Both the position numbers and the translations under genes were made by a program. Under the pieces are notes generated by a model. That model was not told the DNA's origin and did not search any database. It saw only the letters and a program-made list of their open reading frames with translations. Below are positions 9,287 through 20,645 of a DNA stretch of 64,000 nt, in pieces; within the stretch, counting starts at the first letter, position 1; each line of letters opens with the position of its first letter. The stretch is from Nitrobacteraceae bacterium AZCC 2146 (GTDB lineage Bacteria; Pseudomonadota; Alphaproteobacteria; Rhizobiales; Xanthobacteraceae), in contig JBAGRP010000001.1 of assembly GCA_036924855.1 (NCBI GenBank), positions 2,294,001 to 2,358,000 on the forward strand, written 5' to 3'.

Positions 9287-9410
9287 GTCATTCCGGGGCG
9301 GATGTCAGACGGCGCAGCCGGCTGGCATCCGAACCCGGAATCCGGAAATGTTCATCATGTCGGGATTCCGGGTTCGCGCCCGCCCAGAGGCGTGCGCGCC
9401 CCGGAATGAC
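9287..9410. repeat. Nested palindromic intergenic element, family B
   Basis: Perfect 14-bp terminal inverted repeats (GTCATTCCGGGGCG at 9287-9300 and its complement at 9397-9410) bound a second internal inverted repeat built on CGAACCCGGAATCC. The 124-bp element lies between the aldo/keto reductase start and fmdB. It has the look of a REP/MITE-like palindrome; no coding potential is seen. Confidence 0.7.
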
Positions 9411-9435
9411 GGTGGCAGCGATCGCCAGTTCGATC

Positions 9436-9774
9436 TCAGTGGCTGATCATCCAAGGTCGTGCCGTCGGAAAACTCTTCGCGCCGCTCTTGGTCTGTTTGA
9501 TCAGGCGTGACGGCTTCGTCGAGCAGCAGCCGCAGCCGGCGCCATGCGAAGCCTTGTATTCGGCCACAGTCTTCGGCGCGTTGGAACTACGTTCGTTGGT
9601 GGCGTGGGCCTTGCGCTTGTCGGAAGGCATGCAAAAAAACGCTGGCGCGGTCAGGATCACGCGCGGCGCCTCGGCGTCGCACTGCGGGCAATCATGCGGC
9701 TCGTCGCACTCCGCCATCGGCCGCATCTCGGTGAACGGGCCGCAATCGTTGCAGAGATATTCATAGACCGGCAT
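9436..9774 (-). CDS. fmdB: FmdB-type zinc-ribbon protein
   Basis: This 112-aa protein starts with the FmdB signature MPVYEYLCNDCG. A zinc ribbon is formed by Cys8-x2-Cys11 and Cys29-x2-Cys32, and the C-terminal part holds another cysteine cluster (GAGCGCCS). In Methylophilus methylotrophus, FmdB is encoded with formamidase and was proposed as a regulator of amide genes; its biochemical role is still uncertain. Here it is the last gene of the amide cluster, separated from fmdA by a strong terminator-like hairpin, so it may be expressed less or independently. Confidence 0.88.
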   Translation of the reverse strand: MPVYEYLCNDCGPFTEMRPMAECDEPHDCPQCDAEAPRVILTAPAFFCMPSDKRKAHATNERSSNAPKTVAEYKASHGAGCGCCSTKPSRLIKQTKSGAKSFPTARPWMISH

Positions 9775-9802
9775 GGGGTTCTTTCAGATCGTTCGCATCG
9801 TT

Positions 9803-9848
9803 GAAGAAAAAAGAGGCTGCGGGACGGTGACAGTTTTGTCCCGCAGCC
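9803..9848 (-). terminator. Rho-independent terminator after fmdA
   Basis: On the minus strand an 11-bp GC-rich perfect stem (ggctgcgggac / gtcccgcagcc) with a 12-nt loop is followed by TCTTTTTTCTTC. It lies just past the fmdA stop and before fmdB, so it should end or attenuate the transporter-fmdA transcript. Confidence 0.85.
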
Positions 9849-9860
9849 CAAGGTCCGGTG

Positions 9861-11090
9861 TTACTTGTCCTGCGACAGCGGCATCTGGATGTCACCGCTG
9901 ATGTGCTTGATCGGGCCCAGCGAGGACGGATTGATGTCGAAGTCGAAGATTTCCGTCGGCAGCCACAGCGTCGCGCAGGCGTTGGGCACATCGACCACGC
10001 CGGAGATATGGCCCTGGCACGGCGCGGTGCCGAGGATCGAATAGGCCTGGGCGCCGGAATAGCCGAACTTCTTCAGATATTCGATCGCGTTCAGGCAGGC
10101 CTGCCGGTAGGCGATGTGGACATCGAGATAATGCTGCTTGCCGGCTTCATCGACCGAGATGCCTTCGAAGATCAGATAGTCCTTGTAGTTCGGCGTCATC
10201 GGCGACGGCTTGAAGACGGGGTTCTTGATGCCGTATTTCGCCACGCCGTCCTTGATGACGTCGACCTTGATGTGCAGCCAGCCGGCCATTTCGATGGCGC
10301 CGCAGAAGGTGATCTCGCCGTCGCCCTGGCTGAAATGCAGATCGCCCATCGAGAGACCGCCGCCGGGCACATAGACCGGGAAGTACACTTTCGAGCCGCG
10401 CGACAGATCCTTGATGTCGCAATTGCCGCCATGTTCGCGCGGCGGCACGGTGCGTGCGCCTTCGGCGGCGGCCTTCTCTTTCGCTTCACCTTTCAGTCGG
10501 CCCATATGCGCGGTCGGGCCGAACGGCGGATTGGCGAGACCGGGCACGCGGGTCGGATTGGTGGCAATCAGTGCGGTCTCGCGCTCGTTCCAGGTCGCCA
10601 GCAATTTCGGATCCGGCAGGCAGCCGATCAGTCCGGGATGAATCAGGCCGGCAAAGTTCACACCCGGAATGTGCCGGGACGAGGTGTACATGCCCTTGAA
10701 GTCCCAGATCGATTTCTGCGCCAGCGGGAAGTGATCGGTGAGGAAGCCGCCGCCATTCTGCTTGGAGAAGAAGCCGTTGAAGCCCCACAGCGAATCTTTC
10801 ATCGGGCCGACATCGAGCAGGTCCACCACGAGGAGATCACCGGGTTCGGCGCCCTTGACGCCGATCGGACCGGACAGGAAGTGCACGATCGACAGATCGA
10901 TGTCGCGGACGTCATCGGCGGAATCGTTGTTCTTGATGAAGCCGCCGGTCCAGTCATAGGTCTCGACGATGAAGTCATCGCCCGGATTGACCCAGGCCAC
11001 CATGGGGATGTCGGAATGCCAGCGGTTGTGGATCATATCGTTGTCGTAGGCCGATTGCGTAAGATCGACCTTGATCAGTGTCTCTGGCAT
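9861..11090 (-). CDS. fmdA: Formamidase (acetamidase/formamidase family)
   Basis: This 409-aa cytoplasmic enzyme hydrolyses formamide to formate and ammonia. It matches the FmdA_AmdA family end to end, with segments such as FTMK-like start PETLIKVDLTQS, ATNPTRVPGL, EHGGNCDIKDL, GGGLSMGDLHFSQGDGE and QAYSILG. The family length of about 410 aa is preserved. The ATG at 11090 has GGGAG upstream; a TTG one codon earlier is less likely. It is the last gene of a unit with the urea/amide ABC transporter upstream, the same logic as the M. methylotrophus fmd cluster, so the imported amide is hydrolysed for nitrogen. Closely related enzymes also take acetamide. Confidence 0.93.
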   Translation of the reverse strand: MPETLIKVDLTQSAYDNDMIHNRWHSDIPMVAWVNPGDDFIVETYDWTGGFIKNNDSADDVRDIDLSIVHFLSGPIGVKGAEPGDLLVVDLLDVGPMKDSLWGFNGFFSKQNGGGFLTDHFPLAQKSIWDFKGMYTSSRHIPGVNFAGLIHPGLIGCLPDPKLLATWNERETALIATNPTRVPGLANPPFGPTAHMGRLKGEAKEKAAAEGARTVPPREHGGNCDIKDLSRGSKVYFPVYVPGGGLSMGDLHFSQGDGEITFCGAIEMAGWLHIKVDVIKDGVAKYGIKNPVFKPSPMTPNYKDYLIFEGISVDEAGKQHYLDVHIAYRQACLNAIEYLKKFGYSGAQAYSILGTAPCQGHISGVVDVPNACATLWLPTEIFDFDINPSSLGPIKHISGDIQMPLSQDK

Positions 11091-11134
11091 CAAATGCTCC
11101 CTGGGTTACAAGTCTTGGTTACGAGTCGTGGTAA

Positions 11135-11824
11135 TCAAACCGACAGATACTTGGCGATCTGCGCCGCATCGATGCCGTCGCGCGCCTCGTCGCGGACGAT
11201 CTCGCCGTTCTCGATCACCAGCACGCGGTCGGCGACATCGAGCGCGAAGCTCAGCACCTGTTCGGAAACGATGATCGACAAGCCCTTGGTGTCGCGGATC
11301 CGCTTCAGCGTGCGCGCCATCTCCTTGATGATCGACGGCTGGATGCCTTCGGTGGGCTCGTCCAGCAGCAGCACTTTCGGTTTGGTGGCGAGCGCACGCG
11401 CGATCGCCAGCTGCTGCTGCTGGCCGCCGGAGAGATTGCCGCCGCGGCGGCCCTTCATCTCCAGCAGCACCGGAAACAGCTCGTAGAGATCGCCGGGCAC
11501 TTCCTTGTCGCCGGAGACCACCAGACCGGTCTCGATGTTTTCCTTCACTGTCATGTGCGAAAAGATCATGCGACCCTGCGGCACGTAAGCGAGGCCTTTT
11601 GCGACGCGCTCATAGCTCTTCAGTCCGTTGATCTCGCTGCCTTGCATGGTCACCGAACCGCTCCTGGTCGGCACGATGCCCATCAGCGATTTCATCAGCG
11701 TGGTCTTGCCCATGCCGTTGCGGCCCATGATCGCCACGATCTCGTTGGGCGCCACGGAAACATTGAGCCCGTGCAGCACCTCGCTCTGGCCGTAGGCAAC
11801 ATGGAGATCGTTAATGGCAAGCAT
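11135..11824 (-). CDS. urtE: Urea/short-chain amide ABC transporter ATPase, UrtE-type
   Basis: This 229-aa ATPase is of the branched-chain amino acid (LivF) class. Walker A reads GRNGMGKTT, the signature is LSGGQQQQ, and Walker B is LLLDEPTEG. It couples ATP hydrolysis to import together with UrtD and the UrtB/UrtC permeases. It is the fifth gene of the transporter set, followed by fmdA. The presence of fmdA rather than urease nearby suggests short-chain amides (formamide, acetamide) as well as urea as substrates. The family is certain; the substrate is inferred from context. Confidence 0.9.
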   Translation of the reverse strand: MLAINDLHVAYGQSEVLHGLNVSVAPNEIVAIMGRNGMGKTTLMKSLMGIVPTRSGSVTMQGSEINGLKSYERVAKGLAYVPQGRMIFSHMTVKENIETGLVVSGDKEVPGDLYELFPVLLEMKGRRGGNLSGGQQQQLAIARALATKPKVLLLDEPTEGIQPSIIKEMARTLKRIRDTKGLSIIVSEQVLSFALDVADRVLVIENGEIVRDEARDGIDAAQIAKYLSV

Positions 11825-11853
11825 GGCTGATCCTTCGGTTCACGGCCGGCTCC

Positions 11854-11940
11854 GTCATTGCGAGAAGCCCTTGCGACGAAGCAATCCAGTCTTGCCTTGT
11901 GGCTTCTGGATTGCCGCGTCGCTTCGCTCCTCGCAACGAC
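11854..11940. repeat. Palindromic intergenic repeat, family C
   Basis: This 87-bp element lies between urtE and urtD. Its ends are GTCATTGCGAG and CTCGCAACGAC (one mismatch), with an inner inverted repeat gcgacgaagcaatccag versus ctggattgccgcgtcgc. Elements of this appearance are common between genes of Bradyrhizobium-type genomes. Confidence 0.7.
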
Positions 11941-11971
11941 GGCTGCAATTCCTGCATTTGCTGCTGCATCC

Positions 11972-12727
<756 letters not shown>

Positions 12728-12736
12728 GATCGTCTC

Positions 12737-13879
12737 CTATTCCGCCGGGGCGCCGTCGGCGACGGACGAGTCGGTCCAGCCGTTCTTCGAACTCTTCTTG
12801 CGCATCAGCCGATCGATGCGCGGCTGCACGTAGTCGCTCCAGATGCCGGCAAGGCCATTCGGGAAGGCCAGCACCACGGCGATGAACAACCCGCCGAGGC
12901 CAAACAACCACAGCTCGGGAAAGGATTCCGAGAAGCTGGTCTTGGCGAAGTTCACCAGCAGCGTGCCGTAGACCGCGCCGAGGATCGACAGCCGACCACC
13001 GACCGCGGTGTAGATCACCATCTCGATCGACGGCACGATGCCGACGAAGGACGGCGACATGAAGCCCACCTGCAGCGCGAACATGGCGCCGCCGATCGCC
13101 GCGAAGATCGCCGCGACGCAGAAGGCAAAGATCTTGAAGTTGGCGACGCTGTAGCCGGAGAACCGCACCCGGTCCTCCTTGTCGCGCATCGCCACCAGGA
13201 TGCGGCCAAGCTTGGAGCGGCGGATGAACTGCGCGATGAAGATGCAGCCGAACAGGCAGGCCACCTCAAAGAAGTACAGCACGATCTTGGCGTGGTCCGG
13301 GCGGATATCCCAGCCCTTCAGGGTGCGCAGGTCGGTCATGCCGTTGATGCCGCCGGTGTAGCCCTGCTGGCCGACGATCAGGATGGTAAGGATCGCCGCC
13401 ACCGCCTGGGTGATGATGGCGAAGTAGGTGCCGCCGACGCGGCGCTTGAACATCGCGGCGCCGATGATGAAGGCGAAGAACGCCGGCACCACGATGATGG
13501 CGATCACGGTGAAGGTCAGGCTGTGGAACGGCTTCCAGAAAAACGGCAGCGAAGTGATCTGATTCCAGTCCATGAAATCCGGGATACCGGGGGTCGACTG
13601 GATCTTGGTGTTCTCCGGGCTCGAGGCTTCGAGCTTGAGGAACATCGCCATGCAATAGCCGCCGAGGCCGAAGAACACGCCCTGCCCCAGGCTGAGAATG
13701 CCGCCATAGCCCCAGCAGATCACCAGCCCCACCGCCACGAACGCATAAGTGAGATATTTAGCGACCAGGTTGAGCCGGAATACATCGAGGCACAGCGGCA
13801 GGATCACCACCAGGAGAACGGCGAGCGCGAGAATGCCGAGAAGCTCGGGCCGGTTTACGAGGCGTGCATTGTCGGACAT
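12737..13879 (-). CDS. urtC: Urea/short-chain amide ABC transporter permease, UrtC-type
   Basis: This 380-aa LivM-class inner-membrane permease has about nine to ten hydrophobic segments, with family segments such as GYGGILSLGQGVFFGLGGYC and the cytoplasmic ATPase-coupling stretch MRDKEDRVRFSGYSV. It pairs with UrtB to form the pore. The gene is 13 bp downstream of urtB and 9 bp upstream of urtD, so the genes are clearly one operon. The extended C-terminus ends in a soluble basic/acidic tail. Confidence 0.9.
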   Translation of the reverse strand: MSDNARLVNRPELLGILALAVLLVVILPLCLDVFRLNLVAKYLTYAFVAVGLVICWGYGGILSLGQGVFFGLGGYCMAMFLKLEASSPENTKIQSTPGIPDFMDWNQITSLPFFWKPFHSLTFTVIAIIVVPAFFAFIIGAAMFKRRVGGTYFAIITQAVAAILTILIVGQQGYTGGINGMTDLRTLKGWDIRPDHAKIVLYFFEVACLFGCIFIAQFIRRSKLGRILVAMRDKEDRVRFSGYSVANFKIFAFCVAAIFAAIGGAMFALQVGFMSPSFVGIVPSIEMVIYTAVGGRLSILGAVYGTLLVNFAKTSFSESFPELWLFGLGGLFIAVVLAFPNGLAGIWSDYVQPRIDRLMRKKSSKNGWTDSSVADGAPAE

Positions 13880-13892
13880 GGCTTGAGCCCTT

Positions 13893-14837
13893 TTATTTGC
13901 GGACCTTGAGGGCGAACAGCCCCTGCGGCCGCAGCATCAGAATTCCGACAATGGCGAGCAGCGTGAGAACCTTGGCCATCGACCCCGACATGAAGAATTC
14001 CATGGTCGATTGCGCCTGCGAGATGGTGAAGGCGGAAGCGATGGTACCGACCAGGCTCGCCGCGCCGCCGAACACCACGACCAGGAACGTATCGACGATG
14101 TAGAGCTGGCCGGAGGTCGGACCGGTCGATCCGATCATGGTGAAGGCTGACCCGGCGATGCCGGCAATGCCGCAGCCGAGACCGAAGGTGTAGCAATCGA
14201 CCCGTTCGGTATTGATGCCGACGGCGCCGGCCATCACGCGGTTCTGCACGACGGCGCGAACCTGGCGGCCCCAGCGCGATTTGTACATGATGTAGGCGAC
14301 CGCCATGGTGATCAGCAACGTCAAGCACATCACGAAGATGCCGTTGATCGGCACTTCGATGCTGTCGGTGATCTGCTTCGATCCCATCATCCATTGCGGC
14401 AGTTCGACGCCGACTTCACGCGCGCCGAAGATCGAGCGATAGGCCTGCTGCAGGATCAGGCTGAGGCCCCATGTGGCGAGCAGCGTATCGAGCGGGCGCT
14501 TGTAGAGATGCCGGATCAGCGCCCATTCCACCAGCATCCCCAGCGCACCGGCGGCGATGAAGGCCAGTATCATCGCGACGAAGAAGTAGCCGGAGAACAG
14601 CGACGGCAGAAAGGCCTGGAAGAAGTTCGAGGTCAGCCAGGTCACGTAGGCGCCGAGGATCATGAACTCGCCATGGGCCATGTTGATGACGCCCATCTGG
14701 CCGAAGATGATCGCCAGTCCCAGCGCCATCAGCACGTAGACCGAGAACAGGATCAGCCCCGCAAAGCCCTGCATCGCGAAGATGGCGCCGAGGTCGCCAA
14801 TCGAATAGTCGCCGAACATCGGTCCGTCCTCCGTCAA
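13893..14837 (-). CDS. urtB: Urea/short-chain amide ABC transporter permease, UrtB-type
   Basis: This 314-aa LivH-class permease has eight or more predicted membrane helices. Typical segments are FGQMGVINMAHGEFMILGAY near the N-terminus and RAVVQNRVMAGAVGINTERV in the cytoplasmic coupling loop. Some UrtB proteins carry a long periplasmic N-terminal extension; this one is the short form. It is the second gene of the operon, 78 bp after urtA. Confidence 0.9.
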   Translation of the reverse strand: MTEDGPMFGDYSIGDLGAIFAMQGFAGLILFSVYVLMALGLAIIFGQMGVINMAHGEFMILGAYVTWLTSNFFQAFLPSLFSGYFFVAMILAFIAAGALGMLVEWALIRHLYKRPLDTLLATWGLSLILQQAYRSIFGAREVGVELPQWMMGSKQITDSIEVPINGIFVMCLTLLITMAVAYIMYKSRWGRQVRAVVQNRVMAGAVGINTERVDCYTFGLGCGIAGIAGSAFTMIGSTGPTSGQLYIVDTFLVVVFGGAASLVGTIASAFTISQAQSTMEFFMSGSMAKVLTLLAIVGILMLRPQGLFALKVRK

Positions 14838-14915
14838 GGAAAGGGCCCGCGTCGCGAACGACGCGGGGTTGTGTTTCGCGGATAGGTCGTCCGCGCAGGG
14901 AGAGGTTCGCCAGGC

Positions 14916-16175
14916 TTACTGGTAGCCTTTGGGGAACGGATCCGGCTCGACCAGGTCGGCGGTCTCGAACACCAACTCGAACTGGCCATCGAGCTTGGCC
15001 TTGCCGACGCGGGTCTTCGACCACAAGTGATGGTTCGGATGGATCCGAACGTAACCTTCCGGCGCGCCCTTGAATTCGACATCCGGCGAAGCCGCCGCAA
15101 TCTTGTCGACGTCGAAGGAGCCGGCCTTCTCAACCGTCGCTTTCCACAACCACGGGCCGAGATAGGCCGCCTGGGTAACGTCGCCAATCACGGTCTTTTC
15201 GCCCCACATCTTGTGGAACGCAGCCACGAACTTCTCGTTGTTCGGGTTCTTCAGGGACTGGAAGTACTTCATGCAGGCATAGGCGCCCGCAATGTTCTCG
15301 CCGCCGATGCCGTCGATTTCGTCCTCGGTCACCGAGATCGTGAGCAACGTCTGCTTGGCCAGGTCGATACCGGCCGCCTTGAGCTGCTTGTAGAAGGCGA
15401 CGTTGGAGCCACCGACCACGTCGGTGAAGATCACGTCGGGCTTGGTCAGCTTGATCTTGTTGATGACCGAGTTGAACTGGGTGTGGCCGAGCGGGAAGTA
15501 TTCTTCACCGACCACCTTGAGCTTGAGCATGTTCTCGATGTGCTTGCGCGCGATCTTGTTGGAGGTGCGCGGCCAGATGTAGTCGGAACCGATGAAGTAG
15601 AACGACTTGGCATTCTTCTCCTTGGCGATCCAGTTGATGCCGGCCAAAATCTGCTGCGTGGCTTCCTGGCCGGTATAGATCACGTTCTTGGACTGCTCGA
15701 GGCCTTCATAGAACGTCGGATAATACAGCATGCCGTTGTACTGTTCGACGACCGGCAGCACCGCCTTGCGCGAGGCCGAGGTCCAGCAGCCCATGATCGC
15801 CGCGACCTTGTCGTTGACGAGCAACTTCTTGGCCTTCTCGGCGAAAGTCGGCCAGTCCGACGCGCCGTCTTCCTGGATGAACTTGATCTTGCGGCCAAGC
15901 ACGCCGCCCATGGCGTTGATCTGCTCGATGGCGAGCTTTTCGGCCTGGATCGATCCGGTTTCCGAAATCGCCATGGTGCCGGTGGCGGAATGCAGGATGC
16001 CGACGGTGACTTCGGTGTCGGTGACCGCCAGACCCGTGGTATTGATGGCCGAGGTGGCCGGAGCCTGCGCAAAAGATGGGCGCGGCATCATCGTCAGGGC
16101 GGGCAGCGCGGCCATCCCCATCAGCAGTTTTCGCCGCAACGGCGACTGTAAGCCCGGTTTCTTCTCGTCTGACAT
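14916..16175 (-). CDS. urtA: Urea/amide-binding periplasmic protein, UrtA/FmdD-type
   Basis: This 419-aa periplasmic substrate-binding protein resembles UrtA/FmdD. The N-terminus has a twin-arginine-like or Sec leader (PLRRKLLMGMAALPALTMM ... SFAQAP). The mature part begins TVGILHSATGTMAISE and contains GCWTSASRKAVLPVVE and LYYPTFYEGLEQS, characteristic of the urea/amide branch of the amino-acid-binding family. The ATG at 16175 gives the correct signal peptide, so the longer open frame to 16379 is rejected. It is first in the operon and divergent from the NCS1-kinase; the 160-bp gap holds a large palindrome. Confidence 0.9.
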   Translation of the reverse strand: MSDEKKPGLQSPLRRKLLMGMAALPALTMMPRPSFAQAPATSAINTTGLAVTDTEVTVGILHSATGTMAISETGSIQAEKLAIEQINAMGGVLGRKIKFIQEDGASDWPTFAEKAKKLLVNDKVAAIMGCWTSASRKAVLPVVEQYNGMLYYPTFYEGLEQSKNVIYTGQEATQQILAGINWIAKEKNAKSFYFIGSDYIWPRTSNKIARKHIENMLKLKVVGEEYFPLGHTQFNSVINKIKLTKPDVIFTDVVGGSNVAFYKQLKAAGIDLAKQTLLTISVTEDEIDGIGGENIAGAYACMKYFQSLKNPNNEKFVAAFHKMWGEKTVIGDVTQAAYLGPWLWKATVEKAGSFDVDKIAAASPDVEFKGAPEGYVRIHPNHHLWSKTRVGKAKLDGQFELVFETADLVEPDPFPKGYQ

Positions 16176-16231
16176 TTCTACCCCACTGGTTTCGAGTACG
16201 CCTATTGGTGAGGCAAGAATTGCTGAGTTTG

Positions 16232-16272
16232 TGCGGTGCACAGATACGCGAGATCGCGTATACTGCACCGCA
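16232..16272. promoter_or_regulatory. Nested 41-bp palindrome between urtA and the NCS1-histidine kinase
   Basis: The outer arms TGCGGTGCA (16232-16240) and TGCACCGCA (16264-16272) are perfect 9-bp complements. The inner arms ATACGCGA (16244-16251) and TCGCGTAT (16254-16261) are perfect 8-bp complements around GA. It lies 57 bp from the urtA start and 64 bp from the kinase start. The position and two-fold symmetry fit an operator for a dimeric or tetrameric regulator, possibly the LuxR-type response regulator at 19697. Confidence 0.6.
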
Positions 16273-16335
16273 AAATGGCGACGTAGGTTTTTACGGCGCG
16301 CAGCATGCGTAGTCGGACGGGTCAGGAGCGAAAGA

Positions 16336-19300
16336 GTGGCAGGGCGGCAGCGCATCGACCGTGTCAGGCGCCAGTACAATCAATGGGTCGCCAACCAGAC
16401 ACTGGAAGACTACGCACTGCGCTTCACCGCGAAGAGCGCGCGGCGCTGGTCCGCGGCCCGCGTCGCCAACACCGCGCTGGGTGCGATCTCCTTCCTCGCG
16501 CTGGAAGCCATCGGCGGCACCATCACCATCAACTACGGCGTCACCAACGCCGCCGCCGCGATCCTCGTGGTCAGCGTCATCATCTTCTTTTGCGGCCTGC
16601 CGATCGCCTACCATGCCGCAAAATGCGGCATCGACATCGACCTGCTGACCCGCGGCGCCGGTTTCGGCTATATTGGCTCAACGATTACGTCGCTGATTTA
16701 CGCGTCCTTCACCTTCATCTTCTTTGCCATCGAGGCGGTCATCCTCGCGGTGGCGCTGGAGATGTGCTTCGATATCCCGCGACCGATCGGCTATTTGATC
16801 AGCGCGGTCATCATCATCCCGCTGGTCACCCACGGCATCACGCTGATCAGCCGCTTCCAGCTGTGGACCCAGCCGATCTGGCTGGTGCTCAACCTGCTGC
16901 CCTTCGCGGCCATCGGCTATGCCAGCCGGCATTCCTTCGTCGAGTGGACCAAATTTCCCGGCGAGCACGGCAATCCCGCCGGCCACCTCGATCTGCTGCT
17001 GTTCGGAACAGCAGCCTCCGTGGTGTTCGCGCTGGTGGCGCAGATCGGCGAACAGGTCGACTTCCTGCGCTTCCTGCCGCGCGACCGCCGCAGCTCGAAG
17101 ACCTCGTGGTGGGTCGCGCTGCTGTGCGCAGGACCCGGCTGGATCATCGTCGGCGCGGTCAAATTGCTGGCAGGGTCCTTCCTCGCCTTCTTCGCGCTGA
17201 CCCACGGCGTTTCCGCAGAACACGCTGCCGAGCCGGCGCATATGTATCTCGAGGCGTTCAGGTATGTATTGTCCCAGCCGGATCTGGCGCTGGCGCTGAC
17301 CGGCACTTTCGTCATTCTCTCGCAGATCAAGATCAACGTCACCAACGCCTATGCCGGCTCGATCGCCTGGTCGAACTTCTTCTCCCGCCTCACCCACAGC
17401 CATCCCGGCCGCGTCGTCTGGCTGGTGTTCAACGTGCTGGTGGCGCTGCTGCTGATGGAGATCGGCGTCTACAAGGCGCTGGAGCAGACGCTGGCGCTGT
17501 ATTCCAACGTCGCCATCGCCTGGGTCGGCACGCTGGTGGCGGACCTCGTGATCAACAAGCCGCTCGGGCTGCGCCCGCAGCACATCGAGTTCAAGCGCGC
17601 GCATCTCTACGACATCAACCCGGTCGGCGTCGGCGCCATGCTGGCCGCCACCGTGATGTCGATCAGCGCGTTCTACGGCCTGTTCGGGCCGACCGCGAAG
17701 GCGCTGTCGCCGTTCGTGGCGCTGATCGCCGCGCTGGTTACCGCGCCCCTGATCGCCTGGGCGACCGACGGCAAATACTACATCGCGCGAAAACCGCGGC
17801 GCGCGTGGCAGAACCTGCCGGCGATCCAGTGCTGTATCTGCGAGCATTCGTTCGAGCCGGAGGACATGGCCTCCTGCCCGGCCTATGCCGGCCCAATCTG
17901 CTCGCTGTGCTGCTCGCTCGACGCGCGCTGCCACGACCTCTGCAAGCCGCATGCGCGGATTCAGGCGCAGGTCTCCGCGACGCTGGGCAAGCTGCTGCCG
18001 GAGCCGATCTACGCCCGCATCAATTCGCAGCTCGGCCATTACCTCGGCGTGTTTGCGCTATCCGCCGGACTGGTCGGCCTGACGCTGGGCATGATCTATC
18101 TGCAGACGTCGGCGGCTGACCCCTCCGACAGCCCGCAACTGGCCGACGTGCTGTGGAAGGTGTTCTTCGCACTCACCATCATCATCGGCGTCGTCGCCTG
18201 GCTGTTCGTGCTGGCCAAGCAAAGCCGCCGCGCCGCCGAAGCCGAGACCGTCAGGCAAACCGCGCTGTTGATGCAGGAGATCGTTGCCCACAAGCGCACC
18301 GACGCCGAACTGCAGCGCGCCAAGGAAGTCGCGGAATCCGCCAACCTCGCCAAGAGCCGCTATGTGGTCGGCCTCAGCCACGAGCTGCGCTCGCCGCTCA
18401 ACGCCATCAGCGGCTACGCGCAATTGCTGGAGCAGGATTCCAGCCTGCAGATGAAACCGCGCGACCAGGTCCGCGTCGTCCGCCGCAGTGCCGATCATTT
18501 GTCCGGCCTGATCGACGGCATCTTGGACATCTCGAAGATCGAGGCCGGCCGGCTGTATCTATCGCGCGACGAGGTGCGTCTCACCGACTTCCTCGATCAG
18601 CTGGTCGGCATGTTCCGCCTGCAGGCCGCCGCCAAGGGCATCGACTTCGTGTTCCGACGGCCGAACGTGCTGCCGGTCGTGGTCTATGCCGACGAGAAGC
18701 GGCTGCGCCAGATTCTGATCAACCTGCTGTCGAACGCGATCAAGTTCACGCAGACCGGCAGCGTGCAGTTCGTCATCCATTATCGCAGCCCGGTGGCGGA
18801 ATTCGAAGTGATCGACACCGGCCCGGGCATTCGCGCCGACGATCTGGAGCGCATCTTCGCGCCGTTCGAACGCGGCGCGCTTGGCGTATCGCAGCCGCAC
18901 ACCGGAACTGGTTTGGGCCTCACCATCAGCAAACTGTTGGCGGGCGTGATGGGCGGTGACATCCGCGTCACCAGCACGGTGGGCATCGGCAGCACGTTTC
19001 GCGTCAAGATGCTGCTGTCGGAGGTCACCAACCCGACCCGGATCGCGCCGGTGGATGCGCCGATCTTCGGCTATCATGGCGCGCGAAAAACCATCCTGGT
19101 CACCGACGACGATCCGACCCAGCGCGACCTGCTGCGCGAAGTGCTGACGCCGCTCGGCTTCATCCTGCTCAGCGCGCCGGACGGGCTGGCGTGCCTGAGC
19201 CTCGCCCAGCATTGCCGGCCCGACCTGTTCCTGCTCGATATCTCGATGGCCGGGATGGATGGATGGACGGTGGCGGAAACCCTGCGCTCGACGGGGCATC

Positions 19301-19696
19301 ATCAGGCGCGCATCCTGATGGTGTCGGCGAGCGCGCTGGAAGCCCACGGCACGCCGCTGGCTCAGCCGTTCCACGACGGCTACCTGATGAAGCCGATCGA
19401 CATTCCCCGCCTGCTTGAGCTGATCGGACAACTTCTCAAGATCGAATGGCAATATGAGCGCGACGACGAGATCGTGGCACCGCAATGGACGCCGAGCGGA
19501 TTGCGGCCACCGGTGCAGCATGTCGAGGACCTGATCAGCCTGGGGCAGATGGGTCACATCCGCGCCATCCAGCTCAAGCTCGACGAGATCGGCGGCGACT
19601 ATCCCGAGCACGCCGACTTCGTGGCGCAGATGCGCTCGCTGATCGACCGCTTCGATCTCGACCAGTACATGGCCACGCTCAAGACATTGTACAGCT

Positions 19697-19707
<11 letters not shown>
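16336..19707 (+). CDS. NCS1 permease-histidine kinase-receiver fusion protein
   Basis: This is a 1123-aa membrane sensor. Residues 1 to about 490 are a full NCS1-type (purine/cytosine/allantoin) permease-like domain with about twelve hydrophobic segments. Residues 499-539 are a cysteine-rich module (nine Cys, three His). Two more membrane helices (about 570-630) follow, then HisKA with His682 in LSHELRSPLNA, HATPase_c (NLLSNAIKFT, DTGPGI, GTGLGLTISK), and a receiver domain with VTDDDP and phospho-acceptor Asp968 in LLDISMAGMDG. The GTG at 16336 has AGGAG seven bases upstream, which decides the start. It overlaps the response regulator gene by 11 bp and is divergent from the amide transporter. 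The likely role is sensing a transported nitrogen compound; whether the permease half still transports is unknown. Confidence 0.88.
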
Positions 19708-20626
<919 letters not shown>

Positions 20627-20645
20627 GGCCGAGGCCTCTCCACCT

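Noticed and set aside
15730..16335. N-terminal extension of the NCS1 kinase frame over the urtA start
   Set aside because: It overlaps the urtA signal peptide region antisense and lacks similarity; a GTG at 16336 with a well-spaced AGGAG is a better start.
16678..18039. A 453-codon minus-strand open frame opposite the NCS1 kinase
   Set aside because: Composition is shadow-like and the plus strand encodes clear transmembrane and signalling domains.
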